Positions 1 to 11,317 of a DNA stretch of 64,000 bases are shown here, one piece after another; within the stretch, counting starts at the first letter, position 1, and the number at the start of each line of letters is the position of its first letter. The stretch comes from Alopecurus myosuroides. Lineage: Eukaryota; Streptophyta; Magnoliopsida; Poales; Poaceae. The position numbers and the translations under genes are program-made. The stretch lies in the NCBI GenBank assembly GCA_028641055.1, contig CM054062.1, forward strand, positions 27,524,808 through 27,588,807, in the 5' to 3' direction. The notes beneath the pieces were generated by a model, which saw only the letters and a program-made list of their open reading frames with translations, was not told the DNA's origin and did no database searches.

Positions 1-1
1 C

Positions 2-2358
2 TACCTGGATTATATGGTGAAGGTCAGCCAACAGCGCCAGATTGGCCTTTCCGTCGAGGACCGGAAGCTTGCTCTCACAAGAGGAAGGAAAGCCGTGGCG
101 GTGGACTCCGGGCCCTCGGCCCCAAACCAGGACAGATCCATTGCTTCTCGGGGAGCTCAAGACCAGGCGATATCATCCCAGAGCCTCGAGCAGGTACTCG
201 ACTTGGTTGGTTTCATCGATGCCAAGTGGGACAGCAAGCTTCTCGGCACAGACAAATGGCACGGCCTTGGCCTGGGCGACATCGATCATATGCGGGTCGA
301 CTGGAACAAGGTGGACTTGGGCTACAAACCCATGACCGTCTCCTCCAGCACCGCTACTCTTGCTGCCAAGATGTTCGTGCACCGCAAGAATGCAGAAGAT
401 CTCGAGCAGTCTTACGCGGTAAGTCTTAACTTGTCTTCTCCGAGTAGCATTTTTTCTTCTCTCCTATCCGTTTTCATTTTCCTTTACCATCACCCAGTCC
501 CCGAGATTCTGGACGAGTAGGCGGATGCTCTCCCGAGTAGCCGCCTTCTCGGGTTGAATCTTCACTTCTCTGTCTAACTTGTTTTCTTTTCGCTTCTCAG
601 GATAGAGTTTTGAAGCGGACCAGTCTGCATCGCCAGCTTCTCTGGAATCATGCTATCGCCAGAAGGCGAATTGCTGCACTGGAAAGAGAGAAAACAGCTG
701 CGGAGGCAGCCGGTAAGGATGCGAAGGATAGCACCCTGAAGCTGTCTGAGGTGGAAGGTACGCTTCTAGCCGCGCGGTTCTTGCGTTTTTTGTTTACGCC
801 CGCTTCTGCTTTCTTGCGCTAACCTTTTCTACTCTGCAGGGAAACTGAAGGCCCTGGCTGACGAGCACGAGAACTGTCGCACTTTTGTTGCGAATGCCGA
901 GACCACCATCAAGAAGCTTGAAGGTAAACCTCCGTCTACTCGGTTTGCCCTTGTGTCTGTTTCCTTTGCTTCTCTGCTAACCGTGCTTTGCTCTTTTCAG
1001 AAGATCATAAGAAGTTTGTTGTCGAGCATCAGGACTGTCTCAAACCGGCTAAAGTGCAGGTGCAACTAGCAAGCCAATCTGCTGCTCTGCAGAGCGAACA
1101 CGCTACCGAGATGGAGAAACTGCAACTCCAGCTGCAGAAGGCACTCCAGGATGCTGTCACGCTCGGTGAGGAGAGGGACAGAGTGATCGCCGAGAAGGCC
1201 AAGGCTGAGACAACCTTCAATGCTAAGATCAAGGCCCTTGAGCAGGAGTGCGAAGTGCTGACGAAATCCAATGCTGGGTACTTTACTCAATTGGATGGAC
1301 TTCGCTTGCTCGAGGAGAGGCATGTTTCCAATGAGGAGGAATGGAAAATCCAGCTGCAGCAGCTACGCCACGAGCTTCATAGTAAGTTTCCTCCTTTCTG
1401 CATCTTTTCTTCTCGGTTCTTCCTCTTCTCGGATCCTGTGACTAAATTTCTCCCTTGCTTTTGTGCAGAAATCTTCCCTGATCTCGTGTCCGCTTGCGCG
1501 CCTGCTTTGGCCAAGGCCCGAGCAGCTCGCCTTGAGAAGGGCGAGGCCGCGGACACCAGAGCCGAGATCGAGGACAGCCTGCTGGTGATGCGAGGGCACT
1601 TCGAACGCCTAGCCGGCGTGGGCACCGACTTGGTGCGCGTCGGCTTCGAGCTCCACAAGCTGTTCTGGCCTGAAGATCCCGCGCCGACAACCATTGGTGG
1701 CCTTGCTCTGAAGCTGCGCAATGTGAAGATCGAACTGAAGAAGTGGCGCGCCTCGGGAGCTCGGGCGGGTGCTGACTTGATGCTACTCTGCGTCGCCTCC
1801 TGGTACGAGAACCTCAACATGGAGATCATCCGCGGAAAGCGCGACAATTCCAGGTGGGAGACGGACCCCAGCTGTGTGACCACGCGCAAGCTAATTGCGC
1901 ATGAGGTTGCGGAGTATGCGGACACGGCCACCTTCATCGACGGCCCCACCGAACCCGACACCGAGGTGGAGGAGGACGAGGACGCAGATGAAGAGACAGA
2001 CTCCGAGCTGGAATCGGGCTTCTTCGATTCACCCAGGAGCAAGGCCGGGAAAGGGAAGGCCACCGTCGTCGCGAGTAGCGATGAAAAGATGGAGCAGATC
2101 GACACAGCTGCGCTCGAGTTCGGCACTTCATCCGGTGCCGCCCTCGACGACACGGTTCGCCTTCCCGGCCAAGCCTCTGGTCCATCCGAGATGGAGCAGT
2201 CCGCCACCGTCCACCCGGAAGCGGATGCGACCAACACAAGCGCCGAGGAGGAAGCCGCGAAGGCAGCTGCGTCTAGCTCGGAGGCGGAGGCGAACAAGAC
2301 CGCCACCGAGAATGAAGCAGCCCAGGCCAGCACCGACAACATCGCCTCTTCAACATGA
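2..2358 (+). CDS. Spliced antisense gene of the Tat retrotransposon (3' five exons)
   Basis: The reading frame is continuous over exons 2-418, 601-757, 840-923, 1001-1381 and 1469-2358. All four introns are GT-AG, with phases 0, 1, 1 and 1, and the stop is TGA at 2356-2358. The start codon lies left of the window. The protein has an N-terminal globular part, a long central coiled coil rich in Leu, Glu, Gln and Lys (exons 2-4), a second helical region, and a C-terminal tail with a strongly acidic patch around 1960-2020 followed by an Ala/Glu/Ser-rich end. It has no retroviral enzyme motif. It lies antisense to gag-pol, where Tat elements such as Grande carry an extra gene of unknown function. 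Intron 4 is 87 bp, so an unspliced reading frame also runs through it. Unlike gag-pol it has no premature stop. Confidence 0.7.
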
Positions 2359-3016
2359 TCTTATCCTGCAAGCTTTTTTACTCAAACACTTATCAGATCC
2401 CCGGGATGCCGGGTGCAGATGTATCAGACTTATTTACGTTTTCTCTTGCTACTCAATTTTATTTCCACTTGTTATCTTCAATTTAATCATTTTGAGCAGC
2501 CCTGGCTCAATGCCGGGTTGCGTTTCCATGCGAGTCCCCGAGTTGCGTTTCTTATTCACCCTATCTTTTCATCTTTGCTCTACCCGCAACTTGTTGCTTT
2601 TTTGGTATTCGAGTCACAAGAATCAAAGAGTAGAGCTGCAAATACTTAGCCACTTAGAAACAATCATAGTAACGCAGCCCACCACTTAGCCGAAAAAACG
2701 AAACAGAGAACAGAAGTAACAAACACTCTACTCGGTTCCTGCACTTTTTCTTCCTTAGCGATTTTCTTGTGCTCATTGACCTTTTGCTTGTTCTCTTGCT
2801 TGCCATGAAGCCAGGATTCGGACAGCAGCAGAGTCGAAGAGTTGGCATATAGGTTTAGACACAATACTCAATACACTTATGAGTTTCGAAGTGAAGCAAC
2901 CGAATAGGCAAACAGTATAGCCGAGTAGAAACACTTGAAGCAAATTTGGGCGAGGGCAGTCCCCGAGTTCAATTTTAGATTGCAGAGTAGAATTAAGAGT
3001 ACATACACATTTTCGC
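2359..3016. other. Spacer between the antisense gene and the end of pol
   Basis: These 658 bp separate the stops of two convergent genes. I see no open frame worth calling. It presumably holds both 3' untranslated ends. CCGAGTAG-type motifs occur here as elsewhere in the element (for example near 2725 and 2917). Confidence 0.6.
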
Positions 3017-5209
3017 TCACGAATGGAAACGACGGAGTAGAGCTACATTCCAGGGACGCTTTGATTCCTCTCCAGCATTATCTGCCCTGTTCGCCTGTGA
3101 TGGGCGCACATCTACAAGGTAGTACGCATCATTGTGCAGCGCTTTGCTCACAATGAAAGGCCCTTCCCATGGAGGAGACAACTTGTGCATCCCGGCTGTG
3201 CGCTGCACAATCCTAAGGACCATGTCTCCTTCTCGGAAAACCCTTGGGTTCACCTTTCGGCTATGATATCGCCGCAGGTTTTGCTGGTAGATAGCCGAAC
3301 GCGACAGAGTCAGCTCTCTTGCTTCTTCAAGCAGGTCAACGTCGTCTTCTCGAGCTTCTCTCGCCTCCACCTCAGTGTAGAGGGCTACTCGGGGGGAGTC
3401 ATGCTCTAAGTCTATTGGCAACACGGCCTCAGCCCCGTATACCAAGAAGAATGGCGTGTAGCCGGTTGACCGGTTAGGGGTAGTCCTTAGACTCCACAAC
3501 ACCGCTGGCAACTCGTCTAGCCAACACCCAGGTGTTTTCAGCAGTGGCTCAATCAGCCTTGGCTTTATGCCGGCCAGTACCATACCATTTGCTCTCTCAA
3601 CTTGCCCATTGGAGGCAGGGTGCGCGACTGATGCAACGTCTAGTCGGATATGCTTATCTCTGCAGAACCGCACCATTGCCCCCTCTGCGAAGTTGGTGCC
3701 GTTGTCGGTGATGATGCTGTGCGGGTAGCCATATCTCATGATCACATCTTTCACGAATTTCACAGCTGTGACCCCATCGCACTTCCGAATAGGCTTCACT
3801 TCAATCCACTTGGTGAACTTGTCCACCATGACCAAGATATGTGTCATGTTGCCCTTAGCCGGCTTGAAAGGACCAACCATATCCAAGCACCAAACAGCAA
3901 ACGGCCACGTGATAGGAATTGTTTTCAACTCGGAGGCAGGCATGTGAATCTTACTTGCGAACATCTGGCAGCCATTGCACTTCCTCACGATATCTTCAGC
4001 TTGCTGCAAGGCTGTGAGCCAGTAGAAACCATGCCGAAAAGCTTTCTTGACCAATGCCCGAGAAGAGGCATGGTGCCCGCATTCTCCTTGATGTATTTCC
4101 AACAAGATTTCTCCTCCTTCTTCTGGGTCCACACAACGTTGCAGCACGCCTGTGGCACTCCTCTTGTGCAGCACATCTCTGACTATAGTGTAGCCCTTGG
4201 ATCTTCTCTGAATCTGCCTTGCAGTCACCTCATCTTCAGGTAGAGTACCGTCCTTTAGAAAGGATAATATGGGCATAGCCCAACTCGGTGTCTCCCGTGC
4301 GGGAAACACTGGTTCGTCCACTTCCATTGGGACGGGTACCTCTGGTTGCTCTTTAGGGGTGGGAGCACTTCTTTGCAGCCCAGATCGATTGGCGAGAACC
4401 TCCTCAATGAATGCGATAGTCCCCGGGTTAAGGACAGCAGTCCCCGAGTAAGGAGTGGCCGTCCCCGGGTAAGGAATGGCGGTCCCCGGGTAGGGAGTGG
4501 CAGTCCCCGGGTAGGGAGTGGCAGTCCCCGAGTAGGGAATGGCAGTCCCCGAGTAGAGGACAGCAGTCCCCGGGTTTCCTGTAGCATTCTCCCAGTCAAT
4601 GTCCATGGGATCAGATTCCTCACTTGGCAGAGAAGGAACAAATATGGACTCCGAGTTGGGAGAAGGCTTGATGGATGGCTTCCTCAAATGCTCCAAGGCG
4701 ATTCCCGCCGGGATGGATTGCCGAGAAGACCCCAACTTGGATAACTCATCTGCTGCTTCGTTCTCTGCTCGGTGAATTTGCTGGAACTCACAACCTTCGA
4801 AAAACCCAGTCATAGACTGCACCAGGAAGCGATACGATGCCATGTTGGCATCTAGAGCATCCCATGTACCCGAGACTTGCTGCACCACCAGATCTGAATC
4901 TCCATAGCATATGATGCGCTGCACGCCAACCTCCTTTGCTACTCGCAAACCATGCACCACTGCCTCGTACTCTGCTACATTGTTGGATGCCTTGAAGTGA
5001 ATCCGCAACACATACTTGAGCTGATCTCGCTTAGGTGACGTAAGCACAACACCAGCACCAAGGCCTTCCTTCACCTTTGAGCCATCAAAGTGCATCTTCC
5101 AGTAGTTACAAACCGGAGCAGGAGGTTCATACTGCACCTCGGCCCAGTCCACCAGGAATTCCTCCAGAATCTGAGACTTGATGGCTTCTCTTCTAGCATA
5201 TGTGGGTGC
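3017..5209 (-). pseudogene. Second RNase H and integrase of the Tat polyprotein
   Basis: The N-terminal third is the extra archaeal-type RNase H: MHFDGSKVKEGLGAGVV carries the first acidic residue, and later acidic residues sit in EYEAVVHG and YGDSDLVVQ. A linker with eight 21-bp repeats follows (4419-4586). The integrase then has its zinc-finger region (GHHASSRAL, later CNGCQMF) and the catalytic D, D and E in WCLDMVGPF, ITDNGTNF and NGQVERAN. A C-terminal domain ends at the TGA at 3017-3019. The segment is open throughout and is separated from RT only by the TAA at 5210. Integrase inserts the new DNA copy into the chromosome. Confidence 0.85.
4419..4586 (-). repeat. 21-bp tandem repeat, eight units, coding heptapeptides in pol
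   Basis: Units start at 4419, 4440, 4461, 4482, 4503, 4524, 4545 and 4566. Each begins GTCCCCGGG or GTCCCCGAG on the plus strand. On the minus strand each codes seven residues built around Y-S/P-G-T, with the outer units more diverged (LNPGT at one end). The array lies in the linker between the second RNase H and integrase and keeps frame, so it changes only linker length. Confidence 0.9.
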
Positions 5210-6547
5210 TTACGCGGCCAGCTCGATTGCCCACTTGGCTACTCTGCCACTCGCCTCCTTGTTACCCATGATGTCCGAGATGGGAGCAGAGCTCACGACA
5301 GTGATGGGGTGTTCCTGGAAATAATGCTTCAGCTTCCTGGCGCCTAGGTACACTCCATATGTCATCTTCTGGTAATGCGGGTAGTTCTGCTTGGAGCTGG
5401 ATAACACCTCACTGAGATAGTATACTGGGCGCTGCACACTCTTGCCTTCCTCTTCTCGTTCCACCACTATCACCACACTCACTACTCGGTTAGTCGCAGC
5501 AATGTATAGCAGCATTGGCTCCTTGGGTAGCGGACTAGCCAAGATGGGAGCGCTAGCCAGCATTGCTTTCAGCTCGTTGAATGCCACATCCGCTTGCGGA
5601 GTCCAGACAAACTTGTCACTTTTCTTCATCAGCTGGTATAGAGGCAGGGCCTTCTCGCCCATTCGGCCCAGAAAACGGCTCAGAGATGCCAAGCAACCTG
5701 TGAACTTCTGCACATCTTTCAGTGATCTCGGTAAAGACATGCTTTCAATAGCTTTTATCTTGGAAGGATTAGCTTCAATGCCCCGACTAGAAACAAGAAA
5801 GCCGAGTAGCTTTCCAGCCGGTACACCAAAGGTGCACTTACTCGGATTCAGTTTCATTTTGTACTTGCGTAGGTTAGCAAAGGTTTCCTCCAGGTCGGCA
5901 AGCAGAGTATGTGTTTTATTCGTTTTGATGACAATGTCATCTACGTACACCTGCACATTCTTGCCGAGCTGGTCGTGCAAGCATTTCTGCATGCATCTCT
6001 GATAGGTTGCACCCGCATTCCTCAAGCCAAAACACATGACACGATAGCAATAAGCCCCGTACGGGGTAATGAAAGCAGTCTTTATTTGATCAGCAGGGTT
6101 GAGTGCAATCTGGTGAAAACCAGAGTAGGCATCTATGAAAGACAACAGTTCACAACCAGCAGTGGAATCGATCACCTGATCGATGCGAGGTAGCGGGAAA
6201 GGATCCTTGGGGCATGCCTTGTTCAAGTCGGTGTAGTCGACACACATGCGCCATGCAGTGGCAGCCTTGGGATCCTCCTTCTTCTTCTCGACCATGACCG
6301 GGTTGGCTAGCCAATCCGGATGCAGCACCTCCATGATGAAATTGCTTATCAGTAACTTGGTGATCTGGTCACCAATGGCCTTCCTTCTCTCATATCCGAA
6401 GCGGCGCATAGCCTGCTTCACTGGTTTGGCGTCAGGACGCACATGTAAGGAGTGCTCAACCAACTCCCTCGGGACTCCTGGTAGATCTTCATTGGACCAG
6501 GCGAAAACATCCCGATTCTCACGGAGGAAGTGGATGAGCTCGCTTTC
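5210..6547 (-). pseudogene. Reverse transcriptase and first RNase H of the Tat polyprotein
   Basis: The frame resumes right after the TAG at 6548. Reverse transcriptase motifs appear in order: the cysteine-containing CVDYTDLNKACPKD stretch, the SFIDAYSGFHQI motif, the FGLRNAGATYQR motif and the catalytic YVDDIV. A Ty3-type RNase H follows and ends near the TAA at 5210-5212. The enzyme copies element RNA into DNA, and the RNase H removes the RNA strand. The TAA interrupts the same frame that then continues into the second RNase H. The order RT-RNase H-RNase H-integrase assigns the element to the Tat lineage. Confidence 0.85.
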
Positions 6548-8938
6548 CTATTTCTCCGCCAACCCGGAGCCAATGATGGCTACGCGGTCGGGGAACTCGG
6601 GGTCGACCTGGACCTTCTTTGTCTCCTTGGCAGCCTGAAAAGCAGTGTCGTGCTGGGTACTCGGCACACCTTGCGCGCCAGCTTGCGCGGATTGCGCCAT
6701 AGCTACCACCTCATACATCTTCTTCTTCTCGGCAGCAATTACCATCGACTCCGCCAACTGGGAGCTAGCAGAGGCACACTCCATGGACTTCTTGTAATCT
6801 CCAGAGATAGTAATGATGCCATTGGGACCAGGGATCTTCATCTTAAGATATGCAACATGGGTAGAGGCCATGAACTTGCTCAGAGCAGGCCTGCCGAGTA
6901 GAGCATGGTAAGGACTCTGATGATCAACCACCTCGAACTGCAGGCGCTCTGTGCGGCAGTTTTCCCTGGTGCCGAATAGCACATCGATCCACACTCGGCC
7001 AATCGGGTTGCACGAGATCCCGGGCACAATGCCATGGAAGGTGGTCTTGCTAGGCAGCATCATGTTCTCGGCCAGGCCAAGCTTCTCGAGCGTGTCTTTG
7101 TACACGATGTTGATGCTGCTGCCGTTGTCGATTAGCACCTTGCTGAACCTCACATTCTTCTCGGGACCCAGGAAGGTAGGATCCAGCACCAAGGCATAGC
7201 TACCCGGGTTGGGCATCACCCTGGGATGATCTACTCGGGACCACCTGATCTCCTGGTCACACCAATACATGTAGTGAGGGACAGCAGGAATCACTGCATT
7301 GACCTCCATGGCCCGCCTGTGCTGTGATTGCTTGTCGACTGGCTCAGAAGTGAAGATCATGTAGCTCTCGTGGTGCTCTTGGTACTGATTGGAGCCTCCG
7401 CCCCCATTGTTGCCGTTGTTGTTGTTGCCCTGGTAGTTGTTGTTGTTGCCTCTGTTGTTGTTGTTGCGGTTGTAGTTGTTGTTGTTGTTGCGGTATCTCT
7501 CATTGTTGAAGTTCTGGTTGGCTCCTAAAGCCACCTGGTTCACATTCTCTCTTCTCGGGTACACTGGCGGCCGAGCTGCGGGTGCGCGAGTAGGCTGCAC
7601 ATTGGTATTGGCCGCTGGCAGAGGAGGAGGAGGATGCAAGCCATCACTCTTGATCGCCTCCCACCACTCGCACCGCCGAGTAGTGTGGTTAGCAGGCCTC
7701 GAGGGGTGGTGAGTGTGAAAACTGCATGGGCCATCCTTCATGTCCTCAAAGACAAACTTCTTCGGCTGCTCGGAGTTCCCGCTACCCGACTGAGAGGTGC
7801 GAAATGGCTTCTTGTTGCCTTGGCCCTGGCTCTGGTTCTGCCCGTAGGCTCCAGCAGGTTTCTGCCTCTGGCTGCCACCAGCTCCAACAGTCACTGCATT
7901 CACCTCTTCAGGATCATACCGAGTATCTACTCGGCGCTTGTTGCGGAACTCGTTACGCTTGCCGTTGCTGAAGTTTCTTCTCGGCTCAGAGGAGTCCATC
8001 AGTGGCTGAGTAGGATCACCAAGTGCGTACTGATCCGCAATCTTGATGGTCTCTGCCAGAGTGTTCGGCATCTCCCTCTGCAATCGCTGCCACAGCATGC
8101 TGCCATGCCTGCATCCCTGCGCAAACCAAGTGATGGCCTGTGCTTCATTCACACCCTCACAGGTGTTCCTCAATGTACTCCACCGAGTAAGATACTCTCG
8201 GTCTGTCTCATCTTCTCGCTGCCTGCAAGCTGATAGCTGCTGTGGCCTATTCGGCCTCTTGTATGTGCTCGTGAAGTTGCTGATGAAGGCATCCGAGAAG
8301 TCCAGCCAGCAGTTGATGCTGTTCTTGGGCAAGTTGTTGAGCCAGGTGCGAGCTGGACCCTCTAGCATCTGCGGAACATAGCGCACAGCCCATCTTCTGT
8401 TGCCATTCGCGATATGGACCGCGGTGACATAGTCATTGAGCCAATCTTCAGGCTTGGTGCTGCCGTTGTAGCTCTTGGTGCCTCTAGCAAGCTGGAAGTT
8501 CTTCACGGACGGCTCGTTCATGATGCGCGGGCCAAAGCACTCGGGGCCGGGAGGACCCGTGCTCTCCAGCCGCGCCGACAAGCTGATCCGGTCCAACTGA
8601 TGCCTCGCATCTCCAGGCGCCAGCATGCGCTCGCCAACACGATCATGGACATCATAGCCCGCCATCTCCATGGCCGAGTAGCCATCATCATACCTGTCCA
8701 CCTGCACAGCTGCAGGCTGCTCCACCGGGTTGGCGACTGGTGCCACTGGGCGCGGCTGCTGCCTCTGCCGAGTAGGCTGAGCTGCGGGTTGCCGAGAAGG
8801 ACCTGGACGTGCAACATCTCGGGCACGGCTTTGAGCTTGGTGGGCTTGAGAGCCTGCTCTTGCAGCGTTGTGTTCCTGCCCGGGCTGCTGCGGCACAGCA
8901 AGCTGTCTCGCGGCAGCAGCCGGGTCATACACCTGCAT
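6548..8938 (-). pseudogene. Gag and aspartic protease region of the Tat polyprotein
   Basis: This 796-residue segment contains a retrotransposon gag domain in its first third (around 8450-8030, with the WLDFSDAF and EYLTRW signatures). It is followed by a Cys/His cluster near 7720 of the form CSFHTHH...H...C that may act as the nucleic-acid-binding knuckle. An Asn- and Gly-rich linker (7380-7500) comes next, then an aspartic protease with the active-site motif LIDNGSS near 7120. Protease cuts the polyprotein, and gag builds the particle that packages the RNA. It ends at a TAG (6548-6550), after which the same frame continues directly into reverse transcriptase. That stop is therefore a nonsense mutation or a readthrough site. 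Confidence 0.8.
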
Positions 8939-9823
8939 TTACCTGTCTCTGCCCGAACGCCCGCTGCGGCTCTTCTCGCGGCTGGGATGCGGAGACGAGG
9001 CCTGATCGTTAGATCTAGCCGCGTGCGAGTGAACCACCTGCGAAGCCCCAGCACCCGGGTTGGCCTTCCGGAACTCCTCATTCTGCCTAGCAGCCTCCAA
9101 CACCAACTCGTTGAGTCTTTCTTGCTGCCTAACACGAGCATCGCCATCTAGGCGAGGCAACTCGGCAGCTACAGCCTCTGCAGCTCTAAGTGTCTTGGCG
9201 GGTGTGCTATATCTGGGCCTAGTGGAGGTGTTTGCGGTGGCTGACTGAGCAGGAGCCTCTACAACTGTCGCCATCTCGGCACCAAGATTGCGCCGAGTGG
9301 CACCTACTCTGCTAGCCCTCCTAGCAACTGGCGTGAAGCCGTGAGCCTTGTTGTACTCGAGCTGATCTAGACTCAACTCCAACCTCACCTTATCCAACTC
9401 CGCCTGCTCGGCAAGCAACTCCAGGCGTTGCCGCTCGAGCTGCTCCCTCATGGCCAGGAGCTCGATGTCGGTGGGAGTTGGTATGCCAGGTCGCGTAGCC
9501 GACGCGGGAATGACCGTAGACGTGGAAGGCGGCAAGTTGCTCTCCTTCTCGTAGGGCCGGTGAACCCTGCTACCAGCAGCCGGTGCATCAATCTCCTCGA
9601 CGACGGCCGCAGCGCCAGTAGCGGCTGCGCCAGTGTTTGCCGCCAAGCCCGTCACCATCACCTCAGCGCAGTTCGCAGAGCAGCACGCGGGCCTTCCGCG
9701 AGCAGCAATCACCGCGGGAGGATCCTCCGCGTCATGCACCAGCTCGGGGTACTCGTGGTCGGCGACGGTGGCGACGTAGACGAGGTGAGAGCCGAAGGAG
9801 ATCACCGAGCCGCCCTCCGGCAT
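8939..9823 (-). CDS. Gag N-terminal extension of the Tat element
   Basis: The first in-frame ATG downstream of the primer-binding site is at 9823. An upstream open stretch to 10102 runs through the LTR and primer site and is not a credible start. The 294-residue product is rich in Ala, Gly and Arg, has a Leu/Glu-rich probable coiled coil in its middle (about 9440-9360), and ends in a Ser/Arg-rich basic tail. A single TAA at 8939-8941 separates it from the next segment, which begins at the very next codon in the same frame. It may be a separate small protein, or the stop may be a mutation in one long gag. I recognise no named domain. Confidence 0.5.
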   Translation of the reverse strand: MPEGGSVISFGSHLVYVATVADHEYPELVHDAEDPPAVIAARGRPACCSANCAEVMVTGLAANTGAAATGAAAVVEEIDAPAAGSRVHRPYEKESNLPPSTSTVIPASATRPGIPTPTDIELLAMREQLERQRLELLAEQAELDKVRLELSLDQLEYNKAHGFTPVARRASRVGATRRNLGAEMATVVEAPAQSATANTSTRPRYSTPAKTLRAAEAVAAELPRLDGDARVRQQERLNELVLEAARQNEEFRKANPGAGASQVVHSHAARSNDQASSPHPSREKSRSGRSGRDR

Positions 9824-9957
9824 GGCCCTGCCGCCGAAATCGCCGGCGTTGTCGGTGACGAAGTCGAAGGAGCCGAATCTGTGGACAAGGCCACAGACCA
9901 CGCGCTCCGCTGAAGAAGATCCCGTCCGAACAGAAACTCCAGCCAGCGCCGCTGGTT

Positions 9958-9975
9958 GCCCCACGGTGGGCGCCA
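9958..9975 (-). other. Primer-binding site of the Tat retrotransposon
   Basis: The minus strand reads TGGCGCCCACCGTGGGGC two bases after the LTR end. It begins TGG, as primer-binding sites complementary to a tRNA 3' CCA end do, and this form is common in grass gypsy elements. The tRNA was not identified. Confidence 0.75.
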
Positions 9976-9977
9976 AC

Positions 9978-10852
9978 TGTCGTGGTGGCGTCACGGCAGA
10001 TGCCATGGGATGGCTAAAGATGTGGGGACGAAGGACGCTGGAGGTGCTCGGGGAGGGATCACGCGACGAGTAGCCGCGTGACGTACGAAGTAAACACTGC
10101 AAACAACACGATCTACCCAGGTTCAGGGCCCTCGTGAGGAGGTAAAACCCCTACTCCTGCCTTTCTCTATGTATTCTAGTGTCTCACCGAGTAGCCACAG
10201 TAGAATGTTCTTGCTACCGAGTAGCCACTCTTCTCTCTTTGTGATGAACTGGGTCAAGAATCTAGGGTTTTCTCTGTTCCAGTATGCGATCCCTCACGCA
10301 GGAGGCGGCGGGGCACCTTATATACACGGTGCCCAGCCGGATACGTCCAAACATGGACAAGTGTCGACATAGTGTGCACATCGTCCTTCTTCCGGGTTCC
10401 CGCTGACAGCTTTGGTTCCTAATCTTGGCTGCATCTTGAAAGTCGTTGGGCAAAACAAGGGGACAGACTGGTATCACTGTGCCAAACACAGAGTAGGCCC
10501 CCCTTATCCTGCCACGGCCTGCTTCCATGCTGTCACTGTCAGGCAGGCCGGTCCCAGATGAACAGTAGTTCGAATACTGCCAAGTACGGACCCAGGATAC
10601 GCGGGATCCTGTGTCAGAACGGCTCCTTTGACTTTCTGGCCCGAGTAGGTTCCCGCCAATTTTACTCGGGCCAACTCTTCTACTCGAATGGATGGAACTT
10701 GACTGATATCTCCTTCCGGTCATCTTGAGGTGAGACCGAGTAGCAGTCGACCGGGTAGTAAATACCGGGTAGTCGGCTACTCGACCAAATCTCTCTTCTG
10801 TAAGTCGCCTTTACCACTTGCCTTTACCCTACTCGGGGGTAACCCCCCGACA
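9978..10852 (-). repeat. 5' LTR of the Tat retrotransposon
   Basis: This 875-bp segment is bounded by the inverted ends TGTCG and CGACA and is followed on the minus strand by a primer-binding site. Ten nucleotides in from its outer edge lies a palindromic start of the type GGGGGTTACCCCC. The octamer CCGAGTAG, or its complement, recurs many times inside it (for example 10187 and 10217), and the related CCGGGTAG clusters near 10750-10785. The partner LTR is outside the window, so the insertion cannot be dated here. Confidence 0.85.
10317..10324 (-). promoter_or_regulatory. TATA box of the Tat LTR promoter
   Basis: The minus strand reads TATATAAG in a GC-rich context, about 530 bp into the 875-bp LTR. 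This is a plausible position for the U3/R boundary of the retrotransposon promoter. No transcript evidence is available. Confidence 0.55.
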
Positions 10853-11312
10853 GTTATGTTCTTTTAGTTTACGTGTGATGCTAGATACAACCAAAGTAAA
10901 ACCTCCATAATATATCACCCCAATAACCTCATGGTTAAAGAATGCATTGTAATATAACTGTAATGTGATATGATACTATCTTAATGGAATCTCTTAGCAT
11001 TTCAGCTACTAGGGTATACCTATCCATATTGTTCTCTTCCAACAATATGCTATTCATTGATGCTCGCATAAACAATGTCCATTACCAGGAAAACAAAACC
11101 ATCAAGCACCCAATGAATTAGTCGTAAAAGGCAATACTAGGGTCTAATATTTTGTTCATGTTCCTACACGTGAGCGTGAGTTTTTCCTCTGAATCGCACA
11201 TTTAGGAGCCACGTCAGTTATGGTATAGTAATCTTAATCATAATTATGAAAAAATATACAAATATTATTGCGTTTTGGGCATACATTCAATATTGGCTAG
11301 CTAGAGTCGTCC
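10853..11312. other. AT-rich gap without recognisable feature
   Basis: This stretch between the gypsy LTR and the copia remnant is AT-rich, with scattered stops in all frames. I see no gene, terminal repeat or tandem repeat in it. Confidence 0.6.
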
Positions 11313-11317
11313 ACTTG

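Larger units (their letters stand above)
1..10852 (-). mobile_element. Ty3/gypsy LTR retrotransposon, Tat lineage, truncated by the window start
   Basis: Reading on the minus strand, the order is 5' LTR (10852-9978), primer-binding site, gag, protease, reverse transcriptase, RNase H, a second RNase H, integrase, then a gene in the opposite orientation. An extra RNase H between RT-RNase H and integrase, together with an antisense gene between pol and the 3' LTR, is known from the Tat lineage (for example maize Grande). The 3' LTR would lie left of position 1. The LTR begins TGTCGGGG and ends CACGACA on the minus strand. The target duplication cannot be confirmed because only the right flank (GTTAT, 10853-10857) is visible. 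Gag-pol is one frame broken by three stops, so this copy cannot move on its own. Confidence 0.9.

Noticed and set aside
1377..2342. 321-codon minus-strand frame opposite the antisense gene
   Set aside because: It is a shadow of the GC-rich last exon and has no domain.
988..2358. Single-exon 456-codon gene on the plus strand
   Set aside because: It reads through an 87-bp intron (1382-1468) with good GT-AG sites, and upstream exons join in phase.
4419..4586. Regular 21-bp repeats as a CRISPR array
   Set aside because: There are no spacers, the genome is eukaryotic and the repeat is in frame within pol.
9978..10102. Gag start codon at 10102 or 10006
   Set aside because: Both ATGs lie inside the LTR and the frame would cross the LTR end and primer-binding site.
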